The notes beneath the pieces were generated by a model. That model saw nothing but the letters and a program-made list of their open reading frames with translations. It ran no database searches and was not told where the DNA came from. A program made the position numbers and the translations under genes. From an uncultured Bacilli bacterium (GTDB taxonomy: Bacteria > Bacillota_I > Bacilli_A > RF39 > UBA660): a stretch of DNA of 22,879 nt. Below are positions 5,421-13,941 of the stretch, piece after piece (within the stretch, counting starts at the first letter, position 1; each line of letters begins with the position of its first letter). The stretch is from assembly GCA_910576925.1 (NCBI GenBank), contig CAJTKB010000025.1:1-22879 (forward strand), given 5' to 3'.

Positions 5421-7151
5421 ATGAAAAGATATATAGATATATTTAAAAATCTTCTTAAAATTGCTGATAAAAATATTTGGATAATTATCCAGATGGCTAT
5501 TAGTTCTGGCTTAAATAATATTTCTAGTCTTCTTCCACCTATTGCAACAGCAGGTATTATTTCAGTAATTACAGATAATAATTTTAATGGTATATGGTAC
5601 TATGTCATATTATATATCATTTTCTATTTTCTATATTTTTCTTCTCTTTATTGGAATTATTATACCTATACAGTTTTAGGAGATTATTATCATATAGAAG
5701 TTCAAAAGAAATTATTCAAATGTATTGCAACAAGCGATGATATTTTCGAACAAGTCTCTAAAGGAAAAATACTTCAAACTTGTAGTGATGATATCAGATA
5801 TTTAGTAGATGTAGTAGACTGCTTTATAAAAGCTTTAATGAGTGTTGTTAAACTAATATTTATTCTTTTAATTTTTATGTATTATAATTTACTAGTTGCA
5901 ATCATTGTACTTTTACTAGATATAATCTATTTATACCTTATGAATAATAACTCTAAAAAGGTTTCCAAGTACTATGAAGGAACTAGAAAATATGAAGATA
6001 AAGTTACTGATATACTAAACCAAATGCTTGCCAATTTAAAGCAAGTAAAAATACTAAATTTAATGCCAAAACTAGACATTAATATGGAAAAAACCAGAAA
6101 TAAATGGAAAGAGCAATATAAAGGTAAAAGACATTATATGACTACAAGATATTCAATAGTACCCATTATTATTTATATTGTAAAAATCACTTTATATATA
6201 ATGTTAGCCTACTTTGTAATTAAGAAAAAAATGACTATAGACAAATTAGTTCTTCTTATTAGCTATTTTGAAATGACTGTTACTTGTACTGACTTAATGC
6301 TTGATAATTTACTTAATCTAAGTAACTATGGAGTAAGAGTTAATAGAATAAAAAATATTCTCGATTACTCATCAAACAAAGAAATAGATTTTGGTGATGT
6401 ATCTAACGATTATATTAATGGAGTAGTGGAATTTAAAAATGTTTATTGTAATATAAAAAATAAAACAGTTTTAAATAAAGTTTCATTTAAAGCTTATCCC
6501 AATGAAATTAATACAATCATAGGCCATAGTGGAAGTGGAAAAAGTACAATTATAAATCTTTTGTATAGATTAAATAGAATCAATAGAGGAGAAATATTAA
6601 TAGATAACGAAAGTATCTATAATTATTCTAACAAGGTCTATTCTTCTAATGTATCTGGAGTATTTCAAATACCATTTGTATTCGAGATGAGTATAAGAGA
6701 AAACTTAGCATTAGTTGACTCTAATATAAAAAATCAAATAGAAGCCTGTAAAAGAGTAGGGATTCATAATCTTATAGAAAACCTACCAAATGGTTATAAT
6801 ACAATAATTAGAGAAGATGAACACTTAATAAGTGAGGGGGACAAACAAGTCTTACTTATTGCTAGAGCCCTTCTTTCAAAAGCAGAAATATTGTTGTTAG
6901 ATGAAATTACTAGTAATATTGAGCCAGAAGCAAGTATCAGAATAGGGGAAATATTAAAAGATTTAAAAACAGATCATACAATTATTATGATAACACATAA
7001 ACCAGAGATGATGGAATTAGCAGATAGAATAATAGTTCTCGATAAAGGACGTATTATTGCTAAAGGTCCAAATAAAGAAGTTTACAAAAAATGTAGTCTT
7101 TATAGAGAATTAAAAAATAGAACATTCGCAAGTGTTAGTAGAATAGAATAA
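5421..7151 (+). CDS. ABC exporter, fused permease and ATPase
   Basis: A 576-residue half-transporter of the type I exporter (MdlB/MsbA-like) class. Residues 1 to about 310 hold about six membrane helices; the rest is the nucleotide-binding domain. Visible motifs: Walker A GHSGSGKS (368-375), Q-loop in GVFQIPFVFEMS, signature ISEGDKQ (470-476), Walker B with D494-E495 in EILLLDEITSN, and H526 in IIMITHK. All catalytic residues are present, but the signature's usual Gln is Asp (LSGGQ/LSEGQ to ISEGD), a mild departure. It should act as a homodimer unless another half-transporter lies elsewhere. The start is seven bases after the preceding stop without a strong Shine-Dalgarno, suggesting translational coupling. 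Cargo unknown; no peptidase domain or precursor peptide is seen nearby. Confidence 0.92.
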   Translation: MKRYIDIFKNLLKIADKNIWIIIQMAISSGLNNISSLLPPIATAGIISVITDNNFNGIWYYVILYIIFYFLYFSSLYWNYYTYTVLGDYYHIEVQKKLFKCIATSDDIFEQVSKGKILQTCSDDIRYLVDVVDCFIKALMSVVKLIFILLIFMYYNLLVAIIVLLLDIIYLYLMNNNSKKVSKYYEGTRKYEDKVTDILNQMLANLKQVKILNLMPKLDINMEKTRNKWKEQYKGKRHYMTTRYSIVPIIIYIVKITLYIMLAYFVIKKKMTIDKLVLLISYFEMTVTCTDLMLDNLLNLSNYGVRVNRIKNILDYSSNKEIDFGDVSNDYINGVVEFKNVYCNIKNKTVLNKVSFKAYPNEINTIIGHSGSGKSTIINLLYRLNRINRGEILIDNESIYNYSNKVYSSNVSGVFQIPFVFEMSIRENLALVDSNIKNQIEACKRVGIHNLIENLPNGYNTIIREDEHLISEGDKQVLLIARALLSKAEILLLDEITSNIEPEASIRIGEILKDLKTDHTIIMITHKPEMMELADRIIVLDKGRIIAKGPNKEVYKKCSLYRELKNRTFASVSRIE

Positions 7152-7182
7152 AAAAGTCATATCAAGCTTTATGACTTTTTTT
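7151..7182. terminator. Bidirectional terminator between ABC exporter and histidine kinase
   Basis: AAAAAGTCATA (7151-7161) pairs with TATGACTTTTT (7170-7180), with an eight-base loop and a T-run on both strands. It starts at the last base of the ABC exporter ORF. On the other strand it contains the last codons of the kinase (KKSHKA) and its stop. Confidence 0.85.
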
Positions 7183-8574
7183 AGGTATTTCAAAATAAAA
7201 TGTAGAACCAATATTTTCTTTTGATAACACTCCATACTTATAATTATGAGCTTCTAAAATACTCTTAACAATAGATAATCCTAGGCCAGTTCCTATTAAG
7301 TTTCTCTTATGCTTTTTTTCATTTTTATAATATTTATCCCAGATTCTTACTAAATCTTTTTCTTTAATACCTTTTCCATGATCTATTATTTCAACTCTTA
7401 TAGCACTACCATCTAATATGTTGATTTTTATAAGATTATCATCTCCAGAATAATTTATAGCATTATTAATAAGATTATAAATAACTTGTTCTAATTTCTT
7501 CTTATCAGCTCTAATTATTATTTCTTGACTAGTATGTATAAATTCAAATTTATATTTTTCTCTAGTAATTAGAAAATCATACTTTTCAAGAATTTTATTA
7601 ATAAGATCAATTAAATCAAAGTCTTCATATATTAAAGTATCTATTTCACTTTGCATCTTAGATAGATCCAAAATATCATTTACAAGAAGAGTAAGTCTAT
7701 CAACTTCATCAATTATTACATTCAAATTTTCTTCTCTTTTCTTTTCTTGTTTTTTATTTAAATCTCTTGCCATTTCAGCATATGCCTTAATCATTGTCAA
7801 AGGCGTTTTTAGATCATGAGAAACATTAGCCATTAAATCTCTTCTATATTCTTCTGTCTTTTTTAGTTCTCCTCTCGTATAATTAAGTGTTTCAACTAAT
7901 TCATCTATTTCCTTTATATTATCATTATTAGTGAAAGCTATATCGAAATTACCATTTGCCATTTTCTTAGCATCACTATTAATTTTTATTATAGGATTTG
8001 ATATTCTTTTTGATATAAAAAACGCTATTAAAAATGATAATATAAAAACAAGTATTGTAACATATACTAATTGATTCTTTAAAATAGATGTAGTAGAGTT
8101 CATAGGATCGATAGAAGTATTTATAAAAGCATACATATCATTATCTAATTTTACTGCATATATTAAAGTATTATTTTTAAATATATGATTTTCTATTTCA
8201 TAAGTTGCTCTTTTTTTACCACTCGTAATAAAATCATTCTTATAAGTATAATTATGTTTTAAATCAACAATACATCCCCTTGAAACAATAGAAGAAGACT
8301 CTAACATACTCATAAAATTATCTGTTATTTCTATACAAACTCCTTTTTCATAGGCCATTTTATCTATAATCGATGAAAGACTCTCATTATCTTGTTTCTT
8401 AATTATAGTATTAGCAATTTGCCTTATTTCTCTTAATTTAACACTTTTATAATAAGAATTTAAAAAAACCACTTGAAAAAACCAAAGAAAAGCAAGAATT
8501 ATTAAAGAAAATAGAACTAAGTATTTAAGTATTTCAACAGAAAGAGAATTTCTCTTTAAAGTACTATTCATCAT
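7162..8574 (-). CDS. Membrane sensor histidine kinase
   Basis: A 470-residue two-component sensor kinase. TM1 is about 17-38 and TM2 about 169-188. The ~130-residue extracellular loop between them has no domain I recognise, so the signal is unknown. A HAMP linker (189-240) leads to the HisKA domain with phospho-acceptor H253 in NVSHDLKTPLTM. The ATPase domain shows the N box (NLINNAINYS, 367-376), the G1 box DHGKG (398-402), an F-box-like region with Trp (IWDKYYK) and the G2 box GTGLGL (428-433). All catalytic motifs are intact. The start overlaps the regulator gene by 11 bases, so the pair is translationally coupled. It converges on the ABC operon but is not co-transcribed with it. The layout is PhoR/VicK-like, without a PAS domain. 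Confidence 0.95.
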   Translation of the reverse strand: MMNSTLKRNSLSVEILKYLVLFSLIILAFLWFFQVVFLNSYYKSVKLREIRQIANTIIKKQDNESLSSIIDKMAYEKGVCIEITDNFMSMLESSSIVSRGCIVDLKHNYTYKNDFITSGKKRATYEIENHIFKNNTLIYAVKLDNDMYAFINTSIDPMNSTTSILKNQLVYVTILVFILSFLIAFFISKRISNPIIKINSDAKKMANGNFDIAFTNNDNIKEIDELVETLNYTRGELKKTEEYRRDLMANVSHDLKTPLTMIKAYAEMARDLNKKQEKKREENLNVIIDEVDRLTLLVNDILDLSKMQSEIDTLIYEDFDLIDLINKILEKYDFLITREKYKFEFIHTSQEIIIRADKKKLEQVIYNLINNAINYSGDDNLIKINILDGSAIRVEIIDHGKGIKEKDLVRIWDKYYKNEKKHKRNLIGTGLGLSIVKSILEAHNYKYGVLSKENIGSTFYFEIPKKSHKA

Positions 8575-9226
8575 TAAACTTATATCCTATTCCTCTAATT
8601 GTCTCAATATGATCTCTATAACTTCCTAAATTATTTCTAAGCATCTTAATATGAGTATCAATTGTTCTATCATCTCCAAAAAAGTTATATCCCCAAAGCT
8701 TACTTAATAATTGTTCTCTTGAGATAGCTATATTTTTATTTTTTATAAGATATGTTAATATATCAAACTCTTTAGGGGTAACTTCCACTTTTTTATCATC
8801 AATTTTTATTGTATGAGCTTTGAAATTAACTTCTAATGTATTAAGAATATATTTCTCATCACCATAAATTTTACTTCTTGCAGCAAGAGCTTTAATTCTG
8901 GCCATTAATTCCTTAGGAGAAAATGGTTTAGTAACATAATCATCAATTCCTAAATTGAAACCTTCAAGCTTATCATCTTCCTCATCTCTTGCTGATAAGA
9001 CAATAGTAGGAATTCTCTTATTTGACTCTAACTTATTAAGAATTTCAAAACCATCCATTTTAGGCATCATAATATCAAGTATTAATATATCATAAATAGA
9101 ATTATTTAACATTTTTAATGCAGTTTCTCCATTTTCAGCTTCATCTACATCATAACCATCAGCTATACAATATTCCCTAATTACTTCTCTAATTTTCTCT
9201 TCATCATCTACTATTAAAATCCTCAT
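8564..9226 (-). CDS. OmpR/PhoB-family response regulator
   Basis: 220 residues: a receiver domain (1-118) and a winged-helix DNA-binding domain (about 125-220). The acidic pocket D7-D8, phospho-acceptor D51 (ILILDIMMPKMDG), S78 and K100 (VTKPF) are all present. The DNA-binding half has the family pattern VTPKEFDILTYLIKN, the recognition helix region DDRTIDTHIKMLRNNLG and the wing ETIRGIGYKF. It is expected to be phosphorylated by the kinase encoded just downstream and to act as a transcription factor. AAGGAGGATTAATT precedes the ATG, and two TATAAT-like hexamers lie about 25 and 35 bases further upstream. Targets cannot be read from the sequence; the convergent ABC operon is a possible but unproven one. 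Confidence 0.96.
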   Translation of the reverse strand: MRILIVDDEEKIREVIREYCIADGYDVDEAENGETALKMLNNSIYDILILDIMMPKMDGFEILNKLESNKRIPTIVLSARDEEDDKLEGFNLGIDDYVTKPFSPKELMARIKALAARSKIYGDEKYILNTLEVNFKAHTIKIDDKKVEVTPKEFDILTYLIKNKNIAISREQLLSKLWGYNFFGDDRTIDTHIKMLRNNLGSYRDHIETIRGIGYKFNDE

Positions 9227-9360
9227 ATAATTAATCCTCCTTAAAAGTTATTATAATATATTATAACTGTAATAAGTGAATTTTTTGTGAAATACAAAAA
9301 ATATATAGACATAAATTCCATTTAAACTATCAAATAAAATTTCTATTATAATTAAAAAAG

Positions 9361-9387
9361 TGCTATACTATCTATAGAAGTAGGAGG
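9361..9387 (+). promoter_or_regulatory. Extended -10 promoter and ribosome binding site of endonuclease IV
   Basis: TGCTATACT (9361-9369) is an extended -10 element (TGn before TATACT), with no good -35. AGGAGG (9382-9387) lies five bases before the ATG at 9393. Confidence 0.45.
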
Positions 9388-9392
9388 AAATT

Positions 9393-10265
9393 ATGTTATT
9401 AATAGGAAGTCACGTTGGATATAAAAAAGACACTGGAATACTTGGAAGTGTAAAAGAAGCATTAAGTTATGGTGCAACTACTTTTATGTTTTATACAGGT
9501 GCTCCTCAAAATACTGTTAGAAGCCCAATAGATGAAAATCTTGTAAAAGAAGCCAATGAACTTATGAAAAAGAACAATATAGATAAAGATAAGATTATTG
9601 TACATGCACCTTATATTATTAATTTAGCAAATACTGAAAAATATGAATTTGCTGTAGAGTTCTTGAAACAAGAAATAAAAAGATGCGAACAATTAGGAAT
9701 GAAATATTTAGTACTACATCCAGGAAGTCATGTAGGTCTTGGAATAGATATAGGTATTAAAAATATTGTTTCAGGACTAAACGAAGTATTAAAAAATTCT
9801 AATGTCACAATTCTACTTGAAACTATGGCTGGAAAGGGCAGTGAAATAGGAAAAAATTTCGATGAACTAAAAAGAATAATAGATAAAGTAGAAAATAAAG
9901 AATTAATAGGTGTTTGTATGGATACTTGTCATTTAAACGATTCAGGCTATAATATATCAGAATTTGATAATATATTAGATACATTTTCTAATAAAATAGG
10001 TATGAAATATCTAAAATGTATTCATATTAATGATAGTAAGAATATTTTATCATCTAACAAAGATCGTCATGAAAATATAGGTTTTGGCACAATAGGTTTT
10101 GATAATCTATTAAAAGTAATTTACCATGACAAATTAAAAGATATTCCTAAAATATTAGAAACACCTTATGTAGACAAATATGCCCCTTATAAACAAGAAA
10201 TAGAAATGATCAAAAAGAAAATATTTGACGAAAACTTGATCGAAAAGATTAAAGGTACTTGTTAA
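9393..10265 (+). CDS. nfo: Endonuclease IV (AP endonuclease)
   Basis: A 290-residue AP endonuclease of the Nfo family, a TIM barrel with three zinc ions that nicks DNA 5' of abasic sites in base excision repair. All nine metal ligands of the E. coli enzyme have visible counterparts: H71 (VHAPY), H109 (LHPGSH), E143 (LLETMAGKG), D177 and H180 (CMDTCHLND), H211 (CIHIND), D224 and H226 (DRHENIG), and E256 (ILETPY). Length is normal. It is cytosolic and intact. Its last 17 bases overlap the 3' end of the convergent 84-aa gene, and no terminator is seen between them. Confidence 0.97.
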   Translation: MLLIGSHVGYKKDTGILGSVKEALSYGATTFMFYTGAPQNTVRSPIDENLVKEANELMKKNNIDKDKIIVHAPYIINLANTEKYEFAVEFLKQEIKRCEQLGMKYLVLHPGSHVGLGIDIGIKNIVSGLNEVLKNSNVTILLETMAGKGSEIGKNFDELKRIIDKVENKELIGVCMDTCHLNDSGYNISEFDNILDTFSNKIGMKYLKCIHINDSKNILSSNKDRHENIGFGTIGFDNLLKVIYHDKLKDIPKILETPYVDKYAPYKQEIEMIKKKIFDENLIEKIKGTC

Positions 10266-10503
10266 CAGAATCTAGATAAAGAGTAAGTATAGCATTATAT
10301 GTTTTAGGACTTACTTTTTCTTTTAAAATTTTAAAAGTATCTTGATAATCCCTATTATATAGTTTTTGCCAGTTATTTTTTAAAAGAGTAGTAATTACTT
10401 CAATCTCCTCATCAGAAGCCTCTATTTGCCTTTTACTTAGAAAATTCTTAGTAATAGAGCTATTTAAATACATAATATTATTTTTAATAATTCTTTCGTA
10501 CAT
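10249..10503 (-). CDS. Small hypothetical protein (84 aa)
   Basis: I do not recognise this protein. It is a mostly helical, soluble, slightly basic sequence with no Cys, no membrane segment and no signal peptide. It begins MYERIIKNNIMYLNS and includes a segment rich in Glu and aliphatics (IEASDEEIEVITTLLKNNW). Support for a real gene is the strong AGGAGG Shine-Dalgarno five bases before ATG 10503 and the divergent spacing of 73 bases from the PBP gene. Its 3' end overlaps endonuclease IV tail-to-tail by 17 bases. It may share a divergent promoter region with the PBP gene. Confidence 0.7.
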   Translation of the reverse strand: MYERIIKNNIMYLNSSITKNFLSKRQIEASDEEIEVITTLLKNNWQKLYNRDYQDTFKILKEKVSPKTYNAILTLYLDSVNKYL

Positions 10504-10576
10504 TTTCTCCTCCTACAACAAAATATATGAAATAACTTTTAAAATATGTGATAAAATATTAATAAGGAGGACTTTT

Positions 10577-12670
10577 ATGTCAAGAAGAAAATATAATCAT
10601 AGCAGTAAAAGTAAATATAGTGTAAAAACTAATAAAAAAGCAATTATAGACGAAAAGGTTCTTGATACAAGAATACTAATAATATTGATAGGAGTTGTTG
10701 TCCTTTTTACCGCTCTCTTTTTAAAACTATTTCAAGTTATGATTATCAAAAATAATGACTATAAAATATCTTTAAAAAAACTTAGCTATACTACCGTTGA
10801 AGGAACTTCAGCACCAAGAGGTAGAATATATGATAGAAATTACAATATTATAGTAGACAATAAAGCAATTAAAACTATATATTATAAAAAAAATAAAAAA
10901 ATATCTTCTAGTGAAGAAATAAAATTAGCATATCAAGTAAGTAGTCACTTGGCATTAAAATATGAAAAACTAACAGAAGAAGAGATGAGAAGTTTTTATC
11001 TAGCTAAATATCCTGATAAATTAAAAAAGCGAGTAACTGAAAAAGAATGGGAAGATTACGAAGCTAGACGTTTAACTAATAGAGATATAGAAAAAATAAA
11101 ATTAGAAAGAATTACTAAGAAAGAGTTAGATAGTTTTACTGATGAAGATAAAAAGGCCGCTTATTTATACTACTTAATGAATAATGGTTACTCATATGAT
11201 GAGAAAGCAATAAAAACAGGAGAAGATGTAACAGACGAAGAATACGCATACATTGCCGAAAATACAGCCTATCTAAATGGCTTTGGAACCAAACTAGACT
11301 GGGAAAGAACCTATCCCTATGGTGATGTATTTAGAACTATCCTTGGAACGATTTCTACAACTGAAGAAGGAATTCCTGCCAGTGAAAAAGAAGAATATTT
11401 AAAAAAAGGGTACTCCTTAAATGATAGAGTAGGATTAAGTTATATTGAAAAAGTATATGAAGACTATTTAAAAGGTACAAAAGAAAAATATCAAGTAGTA
11501 AACTCTACAGAATTAAAATTAGTATCTCCTGGTCTTAGAGGTAACGATATAGTATTATCTATAGATATAAATTTACAAAGAGAAGTTGAAAACATTTTAA
11601 AAGAGCAAATTATGAATGCCAAGAATGAGCCTAATACAAAATATTATGATCATTCTAGTGTAGTAATTCAAGATCCAACAACTGGAGAAGTTCTTGCTAT
11701 GGCTTCAAAAAAACTAGTAGGCAATGAAATTGTTGATAATATAGCAAGTATTTTAACATCTCCCATCACACCAGGCTCAGTTGTTAAAGGAGCATCTATT
11801 TTAGTAGGATATAATACAGGTGCTGTAAAAATAGGTGAGTATATGATTGATGAATGTATCAAAGTAGCAGGAACACCTCAAAAATGTTCTTCAAATACAC
11901 TTGGTCGAATTAATGATATTACAGCACTTGCTAAAAGTAGTAATGTATATCAGTTTAAAACAGCAATAAGAGTTAATGGCCAGGAGTATTTTAATGGAAT
12001 GAGACTTAATTTTAATCAACAAGCTTTTGATACTTATAGAAAAATGTATCATTCATTTGGTCTTGGAGTCAAAACAGGAATTGATTTACCGACTGAAAGT
12101 GCTGGATATTCTTCAAAAGATATAGCAGCAGGAAACTTATTAGATTTTGTTATGGGTCAATATGAAACTTATACTCCTCTTCAATTATCACAGTATATTA
12201 CAACTATTGCTAATGGTGGAGAAAGATTAGAACCACATTTACTTAAAGAAGTTCATAAAGCAACTGATGGGATAGAATTAGGTGAAACTATATTAACAAC
12301 AACTAAAAAGGTTCTCAATAAAGTTGAAACCTCTCCTGAATATATGGCTAGAATGAAGGAGGGATTTTATGCTGTTATGCATCAAGCTGGAGGATATGGA
12401 CGTGGATATATAGAAGATCACTTTGATTCAGCTGGAAAAACTGGAACCTCCCAAAGTTTTATAGATACAGATAATGATGGCAAAATAGATACAGAAACTA
12501 TTACTAGTTCTTTTGTAGGATATGCCCCAGCAAATAATCCTAAGATGTCGATATTTGTAACATCTCCAAATTCGTCACATCCAAATTCTGCTACAGACTA
12601 TGCCTCCTTAGTTACTATGCGAATAACTAAAGCTGTTACTAGCAAATTTTTCGAAATGTATCCGTTATAA
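10577..12670 (+). CDS. Class B penicillin-binding protein (PBP2-like D,D-transpeptidase)
   Basis: A 697-residue peptidoglycan cross-linking enzyme. A short basic cytoplasmic tail precedes one membrane anchor (ILIILIGVVVLFTALFLKLF, about 32-52), with the remainder outside the membrane. The dimerisation domain starts with the class B signature APRGRIYDRN (about 80) and includes a charged helical insertion (about 130-230). The transpeptidase domain has all three active-site motifs: S401-V-V-K404, S454-S-N456 and K621-T-G623. The KTG region ends in a DTDNDGKIDTET acidic loop before the last strands. No PASTA domains follow. It could serve elongation (PBP2/PbpA) or division (FtsI); with no shape or division genes alongside, I leave the symbol empty. 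The start follows AAGGAGG; a terminator lies directly after the stop. Confidence 0.92.
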   Translation: MSRRKYNHSSKSKYSVKTNKKAIIDEKVLDTRILIILIGVVVLFTALFLKLFQVMIIKNNDYKISLKKLSYTTVEGTSAPRGRIYDRNYNIIVDNKAIKTIYYKKNKKISSSEEIKLAYQVSSHLALKYEKLTEEEMRSFYLAKYPDKLKKRVTEKEWEDYEARRLTNRDIEKIKLERITKKELDSFTDEDKKAAYLYYLMNNGYSYDEKAIKTGEDVTDEEYAYIAENTAYLNGFGTKLDWERTYPYGDVFRTILGTISTTEEGIPASEKEEYLKKGYSLNDRVGLSYIEKVYEDYLKGTKEKYQVVNSTELKLVSPGLRGNDIVLSIDINLQREVENILKEQIMNAKNEPNTKYYDHSSVVIQDPTTGEVLAMASKKLVGNEIVDNIASILTSPITPGSVVKGASILVGYNTGAVKIGEYMIDECIKVAGTPQKCSSNTLGRINDITALAKSSNVYQFKTAIRVNGQEYFNGMRLNFNQQAFDTYRKMYHSFGLGVKTGIDLPTESAGYSSKDIAAGNLLDFVMGQYETYTPLQLSQYITTIANGGERLEPHLLKEVHKATDGIELGETILTTTKKVLNKVETSPEYMARMKEGFYAVMHQAGGYGRGYIEDHFDSAGKTGTSQSFIDTDNDGKIDTETITSSFVGYAPANNPKMSIFVTSPNSSHPNSATDYASLVTMRITKAVTSKFFEMYPL

Positions 12671-12673
12671 TAA

Positions 12674-12700
12674 TTTATCTAACTTTAGATAAGTTTTTTT
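12674..12700 (+). terminator. Terminator of the PBP gene
   Basis: TTATCT/AGATAA hairpin with a five-base loop and a run of seven T, starting three bases past the PBP stop. Confidence 0.75.
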
Positions 12701-12828
12701 ATTTTAAAGCAAGTGTGCATAATTTAAGGACTATCTTACTACTAACTTAATACTCCTGAAAGAAAAGATAAAATATTATAAATGTTTATAAATAAAAGTT
12801 ATAGCAATATTTAGGAACTTATAAAAAG

Positions 12829-12866
12829 TTAAATAAAAAATTATTATATTTAAATCTTTTATTTAA
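12829..12866. other. AT-only hairpin in the 237-base gap before the tandem-Gre gene
   Basis: TTAAATAAAA (12829-12838) and TTTTATTTAA (12857-12866) are perfectly complementary with an 18-base loop. Apart from this and a possible -10 (TATTAT) near 12880, the stretch 12701-12907 shows no ORF, RNA gene or riboswitch that I can recognise. A 10-bp AT match is weak evidence at this base composition. Confidence 0.25.
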
Positions 12867-12907
12867 TATATAGCTATGTTATTATAAACTTATAGGGAGG
12901 AATTTTT

Positions 12908-13927
12908 ATGAAATTAGATGCTGGACAAGTAGCAAGTATTAGAGAAAAAATAAGAAAGTTAGAAAGATGTTTGAGAAATGGATTAAATAATTTTGGCAGT
13001 TTAGATGGAACTAGTAGTTTTGGAAACAATGGTACTGCTGATAGAGTACTTTATGAAGAAGCCAAAATTAGTTATCAAAATATTAAGACAGAACTGTATA
13101 ATTTAGAATATATGTTATTAAACTCAGAATATATAATAAAACAGAATAATAAAGATATTATAGAAATTGGTAGTGAGATTACAGTTAAATTTTTAGATGA
13201 AGACGAAGAATATAGTTATATTTTAGTAGATGAACTAATTGGTAAATCTAGTCTAGATAATTATATAAGTAAAGATAGTGATTTTGCTAATAGTGTACTT
13301 GGTAAGACTATTGGAGATGAATTTTCTTATAAGGTTAAAAATACAGGTAGTGTTGTATCTGGAAGAATTGTCAATATAAAAAATAAGTCAGAGCATAGAG
13401 CACATTTTATTAAAGAAAAGCCTATTAAATATAGATATAGTAAAAGTATGGCAGAAGTTTTTAGAAGAAGAGCTGGAAATAGTTTATTAATGTCATATAC
13501 AATTAATCAAGAAATAATATTAAGGCAAGAAATAACTAGATTACTTAATTTAGGTGGGAGCTCTGATAATAGTTTAAAATCAAAACTAGCATATTATAAA
13601 AAAATATTGAAGGAATATAAATGTGTACATCATATGGACGACGATACAATAGGTATTGGTTCACAATTTAGTATAGATTTGATTAAAAGAGATGGAAGAA
13701 TAGTTACTAAAAGACTCGAGTTAATTGATGTGGCTCACTCTACAGAAACTACTGACGAATTCGTAGAAAGAATTAGCCCCCTAGGATCCATGCTTTATGG
13801 ATTAACAGAAAATGATGCTTTTCAAAATAATAATAAAATCATTTCAGGAAGAGTTTATGATATAGATAATTCAAGAGATAGATTTAATACAATTGATCCT
13901 ATAGAATACCAAAAAGTAAAAAAATAA
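12908..13927 (+). CDS. Tandem GreA-like protein (two Gre modules fused)
   Basis: A 339-residue protein built from two GreA/GreB-like units. Unit 1 has a helical-hairpin-like region (7-80, with EEAKISYQNIKTELYNLEYM like the second GreA helix) and a GreA C-terminal FKBP-like domain (about 84-160: EIGSEITVKFLDEDEEYSYI, then SVLGKTIGDEFSYK). Unit 2 repeats this with helices (about 180-240) and a C domain (246-322: IGIGSQFSIDLI, then ISPLGSMLYGL). GreA binds the RNA polymerase secondary channel and stimulates transcript cleavage through two acidic tip residues. The usual GD-x-x-EN tip motif is absent from both hairpins; unit 1 has a Gly/Ser/Asn-rich loop instead (NNFGSLDGTSSFGNNGT). Binding of RNA polymerase is plausible; cleavage stimulation is doubtful. 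GGGAGG precedes the ATG; tgt follows 14 bases later. Confidence 0.7.
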   Translation: MKLDAGQVASIREKIRKLERCLRNGLNNFGSLDGTSSFGNNGTADRVLYEEAKISYQNIKTELYNLEYMLLNSEYIIKQNNKDIIEIGSEITVKFLDEDEEYSYILVDELIGKSSLDNYISKDSDFANSVLGKTIGDEFSYKVKNTGSVVSGRIVNIKNKSEHRAHFIKEKPIKYRYSKSMAEVFRRRAGNSLLMSYTINQEIILRQEITRLLNLGGSSDNSLKSKLAYYKKILKEYKCVHHMDDDTIGIGSQFSIDLIKRDGRIVTKRLELIDVAHSTETTDEFVERISPLGSMLYGLTENDAFQNNNKIISGRVYDIDNSRDRFNTIDPIEYQKVKK

Positions 13928-13941
13928 TTGGAGTGGTATAG

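Noticed and set aside
5421..7151. Bacteriocin export cluster
   Set aside because: No C39 peptidase domain, precursor peptide with a Gly-Gly leader, or modification enzyme was found near the exporter; the GNAT alone is not enough.
12701..12907. Riboswitch or T-box leader upstream of the tandem-Gre gene
   Set aside because: No T-box sequence, conserved riboswitch core or terminator/antiterminator pair is visible; only an AT-only hairpin of low significance.
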